A stretch of DNA of 38,666 nucleotides from Prevotella sp. (GTDB lineage: Bacteria; Bacteroidota; Bacteroidia; Bacteroidales; Bacteroidaceae), in assembly GCA_017545045.1 (NCBI GenBank), contig JAFYDA010000004.1, positions 1 to 38,666 on the forward strand, given 5' to 3'. The position numbers were made by a program, and so were the translations under genes. Below, piece by piece: positions 1 through 7,811 of this stretch; the first letter of the stretch is position 1, and each line of letters begins with the position of its first letter. Under the pieces are notes generated by a model. That model worked only from the letters and a program-made list of their open reading frames with translations, had not been told where the DNA came from and searched no databases.

Positions 1-114
1 AAAGCGATTTTGGGGAAAGGGGAATTGTGCGCCCAAGTGCGACGTCTTGTAAAACATTATTACTTACTGTAGTTATGAGGGCAATCCATTGGGGTCATGT
101 CCCAATATTACGCA

Positions 115-1140
115 TTAAAAAAACTTCTGCGGATTTTGGGTATTTCTTGTACTCTCACGAATCTCCAGACGAGTCTTGACAACCATACGTCTCACGCGGT
201 CGTCGCCATTTATCTGGTCTAACAGCAGACGGAACGCCTTCGTACCGATTTCCTTAGGATTCTGTTTTACATACGATATTCGCGGTGTTGACATGTCCGA
301 TACCCAGTCGCTCATATAGCCGATGATGGCCACGTCGTCGGGTATGCACAGTTTGCGACTGGTGATGGCCTGGTAGGCGGAAAGAGCCAGCAGTCCGTGT
401 GAGGCGATGAATGCGTCGGGCGGTTCTGGCAGGTCCAGCAGTTCCTGCGTGTCAGTCAGTCCTGAGTTGATGCTGGCATCGTGGCAGCGCACCAACTCTT
501 TTCTGATGGGAATGTTGCGCTCACGTAACGCCTCCAGATAGCCGTGCTTACGGTCGGCTGTCTGTTTCAGTTTGTTCGAACCTCCAAGGAATGCAATGCG
601 CCGCGCCCCACCATCAATCAGGTAATGTGTGGCCTGACGCGCCGAGTCGGCATCGTTAATCACTACCGATGTCACGTCCACATCCGCGGCACGGTCATAC
701 AACACCAGCGGGATGTTGTGTTCTTTCACCCGCAGCAGATGACTGTAATCTGTCGTTTCCTGAGACAGACTGACAATGATACCCGCCACTTGCAAGTTCA
801 ACAGTTTGTCAACGATTTTCACTTCATTTTCATAACGGTCATCAGTATCGGTTACGATGCACATATACCCCGCCTTCTGGGCTTCGGACTCGATGCGCTT
901 GATAATCTGGGAATTGTGGTTGAACGCCATGTCGGGCACCACGACTCCGATGAGCCGTGTCGTATTGTAGCGTTCGCCGCTGGCTCTCAAATCAGTTTGA
1001 TAGCCGTTCTCAGCCGCCATACGCTCTATCTTTTGCCTCAGCTCTTCGCTGACGCCCTTTTGCCCTTTCAATGCCCGAGACACGCTGGAGACGTTTAATC
1101 CCAGTATCTTGGCAATGTCACGTTGCGATATCTTTTTCAT
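115..1140 (-). CDS. LacI/GalR-family transcriptional regulator
   Basis: This 341-residue protein has the LacI-family layout. An N-terminal helix-turn-helix covers about residues 3-25 (SQRDIAKILGLNVSSVSRAL), followed by the hinge region. A periplasmic-binding-protein-like sensor domain runs from about residue 62 (LIGVVVPDMAFN) to about 330. The family usually binds a sugar or nucleoside and represses or activates a nearby catabolic operon. The ATG at 1140 opens directly into the HTH, so the start is secure. Its target is not visible: the gene to its right is a cupin-MsrA fusion, and the left side is cut by the window edge. No strong terminator follows; a 6-bp hairpin at 88-106 lacks a T-run. 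The family call is firm; ligand and regulon are unknown. Confidence 0.93.
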   Translation of the reverse strand: MKKISQRDIAKILGLNVSSVSRALKGQKGVSEELRQKIERMAAENGYQTDLRASGERYNTTRLIGVVVPDMAFNHNSQIIKRIESEAQKAGYMCIVTDTDDRYENEVKIVDKLLNLQVAGIIVSLSQETTDYSHLLRVKEHNIPLVLYDRAADVDVTSVVINDADSARQATHYLIDGGARRIAFLGGSNKLKQTADRKHGYLEALRERNIPIRKELVRCHDASINSGLTDTQELLDLPEPPDAFIASHGLLALSAYQAITSRKLCIPDDVAIIGYMSDWVSDMSTPRISYVKQNPKEIGTKAFRLLLDQINGDDRVRRMVVKTRLEIRESTRNTQNPQKFF

Positions 1141-1286
1141 TCTGCCAATCGATATATTATTTATACCAACATTTTTATGCTATTGGCTAATTACTACTCA
1201 CTACTGTCTTCTTAAAAAAAACACCAACTTTCGCAAGCAGGCGGCTTATGTACAACTAAAATATATAAATTTTATGTTGGTCTGTG

Positions 1287-1294
1287 CAAAGATA
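1287..1294 (-). promoter_or_regulatory. Candidate -7 box for the LacI-type regulator
   Basis: The minus strand reads TATCTTTG, a match to the Bacteroidetes -7 consensus TAnnTTTG. It would leave a leader of about 140 nt before the regulator. No convincing -33 TTTG lies at the right distance, so the call is weak. Confidence 0.35.
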
Positions 1295-1408
1295 GAATAA
1301 TATTGTCAATTTCCCATAAAATTTCGCGTTTTTCTACGCAACACCATACGCAACACTTCAAAAAAAAATATACGCAACAACTATCTTGGATTGACCGCCA
1401 TGATTATT

Positions 1409-1531
1409 TCATTCCGTCCGACTGCTGAAGTTGGTGCGCACGCCTTTGTCGTCGACCATCATGTCCATGCCGCCATTGTTGCCGTTGCTGACGGTCGGCT
1501 GGCGCTCGCCGTCCAGTATCTTGTTTATAAA
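1409..1531 (-). pseudogene. Probable 3' remnant of an unidentified protein-coding gene
   Basis: The gap 1141-1741 holds no intact gene. On the minus strand an open stretch of 40 codons ends with TGA at 1409-1411 and is bounded upstream by an in-frame TAG at 1532-1534. It has no start codon. It is richer in G+C than its AT-rich flanks and reads like a normal soluble C-terminus, containing KILDGERQPTVSNGNNGG and later DDKGVRTNFSSRTE. I do not recognise the family. Loss of the 5' part of a gene is the simplest explanation, but chance openness over 40 codons is possible. The rest of the gap is AT-rich and contains a minus-strand TATATTTG box at 1624-1631. Confidence 0.35.
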
Positions 1532-1653
1532 CTATCCTCAATATCGGCACAAAGATGGTGCAAATCGAACGCAGAAAGCTCGCTTTTTGCTGAGATGCAG
1601 CCCGTTTTCACAACTTTTCATTGCAAATATAGCGAAAATTCTCGGATTATTTG

Positions 1654-1661
1654 TAAATTTG
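1654..1661 (+). promoter_or_regulatory. Candidate -7 box for the cupin-MsrA gene
   Basis: TAAATTTG matches TAnnTTTG and lies about 80 bp before the ATG at 1742. No -33 TTTG is present at 19-21 bp, so this is a half-supported promoter. Confidence 0.4.
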
Positions 1662-1741
1662 CGATCAGTTTTAAGTGTATTTAGGTATTATGAGTATAGC
1701 GCCCGGCATTTATGAACTTTATCAGATAAAATGAAATTGAT

Positions 1742-2653
1742 ATGAAGATAATAGATGATAACTTAATGAACGGATTGGCCGAGGAAGCCAAGAAGTCGCC
1801 GAGACTGAGGAAGAACTACAACTTTCATCAGAGTTTGCAGGACAAGTGCCACCGATTCCTCAATGCGTTGGAACTTGGTACATTTATCCCAGTGCATCAC
1901 CATCCTGACAAGGACGAGACCTTTGTGATTCTAAAAGGAAAAGTTCGCGTGACAACCTACAACGATGAGGGTGAGATTGCAGAATCCTGCGTCATTAGCC
2001 AGGAGAGTGGCCGCTATGGTGTGGATATTCCCAAAAACATCTGGCATGGGTTAGAGTGTCTGGAGCCAAGCGTCCTGCTGGAGTGCAAGGCGGGGCCATT
2101 TGTCGAGCATGAAGTGGACGGGATTCTGGAAACGAAACCAACAAAGGATATCTACTTTGCCGGGGGCTGCTTCTGGGGAACGGAGCATTACTTCAAGCAG
2201 ATTGAGGGTGTGGCGATAACAGAAGTAGGATTTGCCAACGGACACACGGAGAAGCCGACGTATAAAGAGGTCTATACCGACACGACGGACTTTGCAGAGA
2301 CGGTCTTTGTGCGGTTCTATCCCGATGTCGTCAGCCTCGAATTCCTGTTGCAGATGTTCTTCAAGGCCATCGACCCCACAAGCCTCAACAAGCAGGGACA
2401 CGACGAGGGCACTCGCTATCGTACTGGTGTATACTATACGGATCCAGCGGATTTGCCTGTCATCGAGAAGGTTTTTGCCGAAGAGCAGAAGAATTACGAG
2501 CAGCCCTTGGCCGTAGAGAAACTACCTCTGCAGAACTTCTATACAGCGGAAGAGTATCACCAGGACTATCTCGACAAGAATCCCGACGGCTACTGTCATC
2601 TGCCTCAGGCGCTATTTGAGTTTGCAAGGAAAGCCAAGGCTGCGAGTAAGTGA
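1742..2653 (+). CDS. msrA: WbuC-like cupin fused to peptide methionine sulfoxide reductase MsrA
   Basis: This 303-residue protein joins two domains. Residues 1 to about 125 resemble the WbuC cupin family, with the metal-site-like VHHHPDKDE at 51-59 and WH at 101-102. Residues 135-300 are MsrA, which reduces methionine-S-sulfoxide in proteins. The catalytic motif GGCFWG is at 141-146 (Cys143). The acidic and aromatic active-site residues are recognisable as Glu186 in FAE and Asp221/Tyr226 in GHDEGTRYR. The usual GHAE motif reads DFAE, so the His is replaced by Phe. A late Cys285 in PDGYCH could resolve the disulfide. There is no signal peptide, so it is probably cytoplasmic. Stand-alone MsrA is about 170-210 residues; the fusion explains the extra length. 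The MsrA identity is firm; the cupin role is unknown. Confidence 0.93.
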   Translation: MKIIDDNLMNGLAEEAKKSPRLRKNYNFHQSLQDKCHRFLNALELGTFIPVHHHPDKDETFVILKGKVRVTTYNDEGEIAESCVISQESGRYGVDIPKNIWHGLECLEPSVLLECKAGPFVEHEVDGILETKPTKDIYFAGGCFWGTEHYFKQIEGVAITEVGFANGHTEKPTYKEVYTDTTDFAETVFVRFYPDVVSLEFLLQMFFKAIDPTSLNKQGHDEGTRYRTGVYYTDPADLPVIEKVFAEEQKNYEQPLAVEKLPLQNFYTAEEYHQDYLDKNPDGYCHLPQALFEFARKAKAASK

Positions 2654-2763
2654 GTGAAGAGTCAAACTTGCTTGAACTCTTCCGAGCGTGAAAGGCTACG
2701 GGTAGGCGACGGCACGTCGGGAATGCAGGCTCGACCGAAGGTCAAAGGAAAAGAAATAACCGA

Positions 2764-3057
2764 ATGGCTTGGAAACTGAAATATCGATGCAAACAATGCG
2801 GCTACGAGGCCGAGGTTTACGAGGGACGTGGACTCTTTCGTCAGGAGATTACGGCTATGTCGTGCCCAGACTGCAAGACCATCCAAAATATTGTGGTGGG
2901 TGGCATCATTGCCGACGTGGCACCATCCTACAGAAGCGAGGTAGGACGTCTGTGCTTACAATGCGGCAGCGACAACATCAGACTATGGAATAAACACACT
3001 TGTCCAAAGTGTCAAGGCGAAATGGAACAGACTGGAGAGAAAGAGTTCTGGACGTAG
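2764..3057 (+). CDS. Small zinc-ribbon protein with four CxxC knuckles
   Basis: This 97-residue protein has four regularly spaced CxxC pairs: Cys9/12, Cys34/37, Cys64/67 and Cys80/83. The pattern predicts two zinc ribbons, the last pair reading HTCPKCQGEM. There is no signal peptide or membrane segment. It follows msrA after 110 bp on the same strand; that gap holds an imperfect inverted repeat (2656-2682) with no T-run. A strong hairpin at 3081-3122 ends the unit. I cannot assign a function; nucleic-acid binding or a redox/metal-handling role beside MsrA are both possible. The ORF itself is well supported by its Cys pattern and by the following terminator. Confidence 0.8.
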   Translation: MAWKLKYRCKQCGYEAEVYEGRGLFRQEITAMSCPDCKTIQNIVVGGIIADVAPSYRSEVGRLCLQCGSDNIRLWNKHTCPKCQGEMEQTGEKEFWT

Positions 3058-3080
3058 AATAAAGAACAGCGATAATATCA

Positions 3081-3122
3081 AGCAGGGGGATTGGCACGGA
3101 TACAATGGCCAATCCCCCTGCT
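3081..3122. terminator. Strong hairpin terminator between convergent genes
   Basis: Perfect 15-bp arms at 3081-3095 (AGCAGGGGGATTGGC) and 3108-3122 enclose a 12-nt loop. CTTTATTT follows on the plus strand. The hairpin sits between the zinc-ribbon gene (plus) and fabD (minus) and can serve both, with the better U-tract on the plus strand. Confidence 0.85.
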
Positions 3123-3146
3123 TTATTTACACACGCTCCACGCCAC

Positions 3147-4037
3147 TTATTGCCCGATGCCGTGTGCGGTGACTTCCTTGCTGATTTTGGAAATCATGCC
3201 CTGAAGGGCCTTGCCAGGGCCACACTCGGTGAAGTCGGTGGCTCCATCGGCAATCATCGACTGCACACACTGAGTCCAACGAACGGACGAGGTGAGCTGA
3301 GCGATGAGGTTCGACTTGATCTCTGCGGGGTCGGTGTGGGGCTTGCCGTCGACATTCTGGTAGACGGGACACTTAGGCGTCTGGAACTGCGTCTTCTCGA
3401 TGGCGGCCTGAAGCTCATCCTTTGCAGGCTGCATCAGGGGCGAGTGGAACGCGCCTCCCACCTTCAGCGGCAGGGCGCGCTTGGCACCTGCGGCCTTCAG
3501 TTGCTCGCAGGCCTCGCCGATGGCCTCCACATGGCCGCTGATGACCAACTGGCCAGGATTATTATAATTGGCACACACACACACATGGCCTTCGCCATTG
3601 ATGGCGGCGCATATTTCCTCTACTTTCTCGTCTGGCAACCCGATGATGGCAGCCATTGTTGAGGGTTGTGCCTCACAGGCCTTCTGCATAGCCATGGCAC
3701 GGGCATATACCAAACGCAGACCGTCCTCGAACGACAAAGCACCGGCAGCAACCAAAGCCGAGAATTCTCCGAGTGAATGACCTGCAGTCATCTTCGGGTC
3801 AAAAGCGTCACCCATGCAGATGGCCGAAATGACAGAATGCAGGAAAACTGCAGGCTGCGTCACCTTCGTCTGCTTCAAATCCTCATCGGTACCATCAAAC
3901 ATAATATCGGTGATGCGATAGCCTAAGATGTCGTTGGCCTTTTCAAACAATTCTTTTGCTGTTTGGTTGTTGTCGTACAGGTCCTTGCCCATACCTACAA
4001 ATTGTGCTCCCTGACCGGGAAAAACAAATGCTTTCAT
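3147..4037 (-). CDS. fabD: Malonyl-CoA:ACP transacylase FabD
   Basis: FabD transfers the malonyl group from CoA to acyl carrier protein to supply fatty-acid elongation in the cytoplasm. The protein opens MKAFVFPGQGAQFVGMG, the classic FabD start. It carries the nucleophile elbow GHSLGEFSAL (Ser88), Arg113 in YARAMAMQ and the catalytic His198 in GGAFHSPLM. At 296 residues it has the normal family length (about 300-310). The reading frame stays open to a TTG at 4076, but that codon lies inside the -7 promoter box, so I chose the ATG at 4037. The gene stands alone and is divergent from the methyltransferase operon. No other fab gene is next to it; fabG lies about 33 kb away in this window. Confidence 0.96.
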   Translation of the reverse strand: MKAFVFPGQGAQFVGMGKDLYDNNQTAKELFEKANDILGYRITDIMFDGTDEDLKQTKVTQPAVFLHSVISAICMGDAFDPKMTAGHSLGEFSALVAAGALSFEDGLRLVYARAMAMQKACEAQPSTMAAIIGLPDEKVEEICAAINGEGHVCVCANYNNPGQLVISGHVEAIGEACEQLKAAGAKRALPLKVGGAFHSPLMQPAKDELQAAIEKTQFQTPKCPVYQNVDGKPHTDPAEIKSNLIAQLTSSVRWTQCVQSMIADGATDFTECGPGKALQGMISKISKEVTAHGIGQ

Positions 4038-4073
4038 TTCTCTATAAAAATTAAAAATAAATGTTTGCGGGTG

Positions 4074-4081
4074 CAAAGGTA
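4074..4081 (-). promoter_or_regulatory. -7 box of the fabD promoter
   Basis: The minus strand reads TACCTTTG, an exact TAnnTTTG match, about 37 nt before the fabD ATG. It excludes the upstream TTG start. The -33 element is unclear. Confidence 0.6.
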
Positions 4082-4124
4082 CGAAATTTCCTTGAAATAA
4101 TACACATTCCTCAATCTTTTTGAT

Positions 4125-4132
4125 TAATTTTG
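4125..4132 (+). promoter_or_regulatory. Candidate -7 box for the methyltransferase-thyA-folA operon
   Basis: TAATTTTG matches TAnnTTTG and lies 22 nt before the ATG at 4155. No clear -33 TTTG is spaced correctly. Confidence 0.5.
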
Positions 4133-4154
4133 TAGCCGAAAAGCGAAATTCAAG

Positions 4155-5327
4155 ATGCTACTACCAAAAGAATTCATCGAATACACGCACGAAATAATGG
4201 GTGAAGAGAGGTTCGGACGTTACCTAAAGTCGTTCGACGAGCTTCCGCCTGTCAGCATCCGTCTCAACCCTCGGAAGACAGCGGACATGACCGTTGTAAA
4301 AGGGCAGGAAGTACCTTGGTGCAGACATGGATATTATCTGGAAAAACGTCCGAATTTCACGTTCGATCCTCTATTTCATGCTGGCTGCTACTACGTACAA
4401 GAAGCTGCCTCGATGTTTCTCGACGAGGTGCTGCAACAACATCTGCCCACCGACGGACGGCCAGTAGCCGCCCTCGACCTGTGTGCCGCCCCCGGCGGCA
4501 AGTCAACGCTGATGCTGTCGGCACTGCCCGAGGGCAGCACGCTCTGCTCGAACGAGCCAGTGCGCCAGCGTGCCAGCGTATTGAGGGAGAACATTGCGAA
4601 ATGGGGCTACGCAGGCTGCACTGTGGCCAACAGCTATCCGAAGGACATCCGCAAGACGGGACAGCGTTTCGACGTCATCCTCTGCGACGTGCCCTGCTCG
4701 GGCGAAGGCATGTTCCGCAAGGACGAAGCCACCGTCCGTGAGTGGAGTCCACAGAACGTGGAACGCTGCTGGCGGCTCCAGCGCGACATCGTGGCCGACG
4801 CATGGGCATGTCTGAACGACGGCGGCCTGCTCGTCTACAGCACCTGCACCTTCAACACCAAGGAGAACGAGGAGAACATCCGCTGGATTCAGGAGGAGTT
4901 TGACGCTGAGGTGCTGCCCGTCGACACACGGCCAGAGTGGAACGTCACGGGCTCGCTGCTCGACGGCTTCACGGCTCCCGTCTATCGGTTCATCCCGGGC
5001 ATCTCATGCGGCGAGGGGCTCTTCATGTGCGCACTGCGCAAGCGGGGACACCTCCGCGCCACCGCCCCCTCGTACCCCCCTACCTCCGCACCGTCGTACC
5101 CCCGTACCCCCTTAGACTACCCACAGGCGATGGCCTACTTGCGGGGCGAAGCCATCGTGCTGCCGGCCAACACGCCACGCGGCATCGTCGAAGTGACCTT
5201 CGAGGGCTTCACGCTCGGACAGGTCAAGAACATCGGCACACGCGCCAACAACCTGTACCCTAAAGAATGGAGAATAAAGACAACCCACATACCTACAGAA
5301 TATGAAGCAATACTTAGACATACTTAA
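4155..5327 (+). CDS. RsmF/NOL1-NOP2-Sun-family RNA (cytosine-C5) methyltransferase
   Basis: This 390-residue protein is a SAM-dependent RNA m5C methyltransferase, probably acting on 16S rRNA. The SAM motif [10 protein letters not shown] begins at residue 108. The two family cysteines are Cys181 in [10 protein letters not shown] and Cys221 in YSTCTFN. After residue 300 a Pro/Ser/Tyr-rich linker (about 302-322) leads into a short C-terminal domain with [19 protein letters not shown], like the RsmF C-terminal RNA-binding region. E. coli RsmF is about 480 residues, so this version is shorter. The linker DNA contains repeated CGTACCCCC units. The 3' end overlaps thyA by 26 nt, so translation is probably coupled. 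The rRNA target is inferred from the family, not shown. Confidence 0.9.
   Translation: MLLPKEFIEYTHEIMGEERFGRYLKSFDELPPVSIRLNPRKTADMTVVKGQEVPWCRHGYYLEKRPNFTFDPLFHAGCYYVQEAASMFLDEVLQQHLPTDGRPVAALDLCAAPGGKSTLMLSALPEGSTLCSNEPVRQRASVLRENIAKWGYAGCTVANSYPKDIRKTGQRFDVILCDVPCSGEGMFRKDEATVREWSPQNVERCWRLQRDIVADAWACLNDGGLLVYSTCTFNTKENEENIRWIQEEFDAEVLPVDTRPEWNVTGSLLDGFTAPVYRFIPGISCGEGLFMCALRKRGHLRATAPSYPPTSAPSYPRTPLDYPQAMAYLRGEAIVLPANTPRGIVEVTFEGFTLGQVKNIGTRANNLYPKEWRIKTTHIPTEYEAILRHT
5071..5111 (+). repeat. CGTACCCCC short repeats inside the methyltransferase linker
   Basis: CGTACCCCC occurs at 5071-5079, 5095-5103 and 5103-5111. In frame this encodes the low-complexity APSYPP...APSYPR linker between the catalytic and C-terminal domains. 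It looks like an in-frame insertion of a simple repeat. Confidence 0.7.
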
Positions 5328-6096
5328 CCGCATCCTGACGGAGGGCTCACAGAAAGGCGACCGCACAGGCACCGGCACCATCAGCATCTTCGGTACTCAG
5401 TCACGCTACAACTTAGCCGACGGTTTCCCGCTGCTGACGACGAAAAAATTGCACCTGAAGTCGATTATCTACGAACTGCTCTGGTTCCTCAAGGGCGACA
5501 CCAACGTGGGATTCCTGCAGGAGCATGGCGTGCGCATCTGGAACGAATGGGCTGACGAGGACGGCGAGCTGGGTCCCGTCTACGGTCACCAGTGGCGCTC
5601 ATGGCCTGACTACAAAGGCGGCACCATCGACCAGATACAATATGTTGTGGATCAGTTAAAAACCAATCCTAATTCGCGCCGCATGATTGTCTCGGCATGG
5701 AATGTGGCCGAAGTGAACGACATGGCACTGCCACCGTGTCACACCATCTTCCAGTTCTACGTGGCCGACGGACGTCTGTCGCTGCAACTCTACCAACGCT
5801 CGGCCGACACATTCCTCGGCGTACCGTTCAACATTGCCAGCTACGCCCTGCTGCTACAGATGATGGCCCAGGTGACGGGATTTGAGCCTGGAGAATTCAT
5901 ACACACCACGGGCGACACACATCTCTATCTGAACCATCTGGACCAGGCCAGGCTACAGCTGACCCGCGAGCCGCGCCCCCTGCCACGCATGGTGCTGAAC
6001 CCCGACGTGAAGTCTATCTTCGACTTCCAGTACGAGGACTTCCTGCTGGAGGGCTACGACCCGTGGCCACACATCAAAGCTGAAGTTGCAGTCTAA
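5302..6096 (+). CDS. thyA: Thymidylate synthase ThyA
   Basis: ThyA methylates dUMP to dTMP using methylene-tetrahydrofolate and releases dihydrofolate. The protein is 264 residues, the same length as E. coli ThyA. The nucleophile Cys146 falls in [12 protein letters not shown] at the E. coli position. Other conserved blocks are RRMIVSAWN before it and [12 protein letters not shown] near the end. The ATG at 5302 lies inside the end of the methyltransferase gene. folA follows after 41 nt, so the enzyme that recycles the dihydrofolate is made from the same transcript. Nothing is unusual in the protein. Confidence 0.98.
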   Translation: MKQYLDILNRILTEGSQKGDRTGTGTISIFGTQSRYNLADGFPLLTTKKLHLKSIIYELLWFLKGDTNVGFLQEHGVRIWNEWADEDGELGPVYGHQWRSWPDYKGGTIDQIQYVVDQLKTNPNSRRMIVSAWNVAEVNDMALPPCHTIFQFYVADGRLSLQLYQRSADTFLGVPFNIASYALLLQMMAQVTGFEPGEFIHTTGDTHLYLNHLDQARLQLTREPRPLPRMVLNPDVKSIFDFQYEDFLLEGYDPWPHIKAEVAV

Positions 6097-6100
6097 CATA

Positions 6101-6132
6101 ATAACGTAATAACGACATAACGCAATAACGAA
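6101..6132 (+). repeat. Four 8-bp tandem repeats (ATAACGnn) between thyA and folA
   Basis: ATAACG starts at 6101, 6109, 6117 and 6125, an exact 8-bp period with two variable bases per unit. The array fills almost the whole 41-nt spacer just before the folA ATG at 6138. Confidence 0.85.
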
Positions 6133-6137
6133 AAATA

Positions 6138-6653
6138 ATGATCACAATCATTGCCGCCGTGGCTCGGAACAGGGCCATCGGATATAAGAACAAACTGATA
6201 TACTGGCTACCTAACGACCTGAAGCGGTTCAAGGAACTAACCACGGGCCACACCATCGTCATGGGACGCAACACCTACCTGTCGCTACCCAAGGGGGCTC
6301 TGCCCAACCGACGGAACATCGTGCTGAGCAGGACGGCAACCGACATTCCAGGGTGCGAGGTGTTCTCGTCGTTACAGGACGCGCTGCAACACTGTGCTCC
6401 AGACGAGGATATATATATAATAGGTGGCGCCAGCGTCTACAGACAAGCCCTCAATATGGCCGACCGGCTGAGCCTGACAGAGATTGACGACACGCCACAG
6501 CAGGCCGACACATTCTTCCCGGATTATAGTGACTGGAAAGAAGTGGCGAGAGAAAAGCACCTGCCCAACGAGCGCCATGAATACGCCTACGACTTCGTTG
6601 ACTACGAAAAAGAAAGCCAGACGGCTCATCAACAGCACGAGAAACGCTCATGA
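6138..6653 (+). CDS. folA: Dihydrofolate reductase FolA
   Basis: FolA reduces dihydrofolate to tetrahydrofolate with NADPH, regenerating the cofactor used by ThyA. The protein is 171 residues (E. coli 159). It has the N-terminal AAVARNRAIGYKNKLIYWLP, the active-site acid in LPNDLKRFK, the cofactor segment VMGRNTYLSLP and the late IIGGASVYRQAL. A short polar tail (after about residue 160) is extra. Its stop overlaps the next gene as ATGA (6650-6653), a sign of translational coupling to the ATP-grasp gene. No alternative start is nearby; the 8-bp repeat spacer lies immediately upstream. Confidence 0.97.
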   Translation: MITIIAAVARNRAIGYKNKLIYWLPNDLKRFKELTTGHTIVMGRNTYLSLPKGALPNRRNIVLSRTATDIPGCEVFSSLQDALQHCAPDEDIYIIGGASVYRQALNMADRLSLTEIDDTPQQADTFFPDYSDWKEVAREKHLPNERHEYAYDFVDYEKESQTAHQQHEKRS

Positions 6654-7729
6654 CGCTACATGTTTTCAATCCAGAGCACGACATTGCGCTGGCCTCAGGA
6701 CTGGCGAACTTCACCGCGCCACATGCCGGACGGCAATTGCGTCATGACATCGGATTCCTGCCAGCCATCTGGGCTCAGGACGGTGATGTCATACTGGTGG
6801 ACGATGTGGAACAGGCACAACGCTCATGGCAGAGACTACGCCACCGGCTACAGACAGTGATGAACGGCAACTGGCAGGCAACGGAAACGCCACAATTTCT
6901 CAACAGAAAGCACGCTGTATCGGCTATAGACATAAAAGCTATCGACCCTTGGGGATGGAACGCCGCACTACGAGCCGAACTATTAAGACGCGGCACAAGC
7001 GAAGCAATACTCCCTACCCTAACCCAATTGGAGACCATACGCCAGTTGTCGCACCGCCGGACGGCAGCAGCACTACTTCAGAAACTGCGGATGGAAGGGA
7101 CTGTTGGTGAAGCATTCGAATGTCGTACAACGGAAGAGGTAGACAAGTTCGTAGGGCAGTACAGACAATTGGTGCTGAAAGCGCCTTGGTCATCAAGCGG
7201 ACGCGGGGTAAGATTCCTCTGTGAAAAACGTCAGGTGGATACAGGCTGGCTACACAACGTCATGACAGTCCAAGGAAGCATCATGGTCGAACCTTATTAT
7301 AATAAGGTGAAAGACTTCGGAATGGAATTCTACAGTGACGGAAAAGGGCGAGTAGAGTATCTCGGACTGTCAGTCTTCCACACAGAGAACGGAGCCTACA
7401 CTGGAAACATTCTGGCCACCGAGGACTCCAAACGCAAAATGATTGGCCGATACATACCACTCCAGCTGTTAGACTGTATACGGGATTTCATCTGCCAGCT
7501 GTTGGGCGACGTCTTCGAAGGCACATACAGCGGTCCGTTTGGCATCGACATGATGGTTGTAGACGGCGGCCTGCTCCACCCCTGCGTCGAAATCAACCTC
7601 CGCAGGACGATGGGCCATGTGGCACTGGCACTCTCGCCGGCCGACGACGAATTGGTGCGGGTCATGCGCATCAACTATAGCGAAAACAACTACAGGTTCA
7701 TCATAAACCGATTATTAAGTCATAAATAA
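6650..7729 (+). CDS. Uncharacterised ATP-grasp-like protein coupled to folA
   Basis: This 359-residue cytoplasmic protein has the feel of an ATP-grasp enzyme, a fold that ligates carboxylates to amines or thiols through acyl-phosphates. Visible parts are the nucleotide-binding stretch LKAPWSSSGRGVRFL, then MVEPYYNKVKDFGMEF, and the metal-site-like end GIDMMVVDGG followed by CVEINLRRTMGH. The N-terminus HVFNPEHDIALASG is distinctive. There is no signal peptide or membrane segment. It starts within the folA stop codon and closes the operon methyltransferase-thyA-folA. I do not know its substrate; folate or nucleotide metabolism would be a guess from context only. The ATP-grasp assignment is moderately sure. 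Confidence 0.8.
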   Translation: MTLHVFNPEHDIALASGLANFTAPHAGRQLRHDIGFLPAIWAQDGDVILVDDVEQAQRSWQRLRHRLQTVMNGNWQATETPQFLNRKHAVSAIDIKAIDPWGWNAALRAELLRRGTSEAILPTLTQLETIRQLSHRRTAAALLQKLRMEGTVGEAFECRTTEEVDKFVGQYRQLVLKAPWSSSGRGVRFLCEKRQVDTGWLHNVMTVQGSIMVEPYYNKVKDFGMEFYSDGKGRVEYLGLSVFHTENGAYTGNILATEDSKRKMIGRYIPLQLLDCIRDFICQLLGDVFEGTYSGPFGIDMMVVDGGLLHPCVEINLRRTMGHVALALSPADDELVRVMRINYSENNYRFIINRLLSHK

Positions 7730-7742
7730 AAAGACAAATCAT

Positions 7743-7773
7743 TTTGCCAATTCAGCTATTTGTTGTAAATTTG
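7743..7773 (+). promoter_or_regulatory. Promoter of pgi
   Basis: TTTG at 7743-7746, a 19-bp spacer and TAAATTTG at 7766-7773 match the full Bacteroidetes sigma-ABfr consensus. The ATG of pgi follows at 7812, leaving a leader of about 35 nt. Confidence 0.78.
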
Positions 7774-7811
7774 CAGTCTGAAATCATTCATCCCAAAATC
7801 ATAACAAAGAA

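Noticed and set aside
4038..4076. Longer FabD from the TTG at 4076
   Set aside because: That codon lies inside the -7 box, so it is not transcribed; the family starts at MKAFVFPG.
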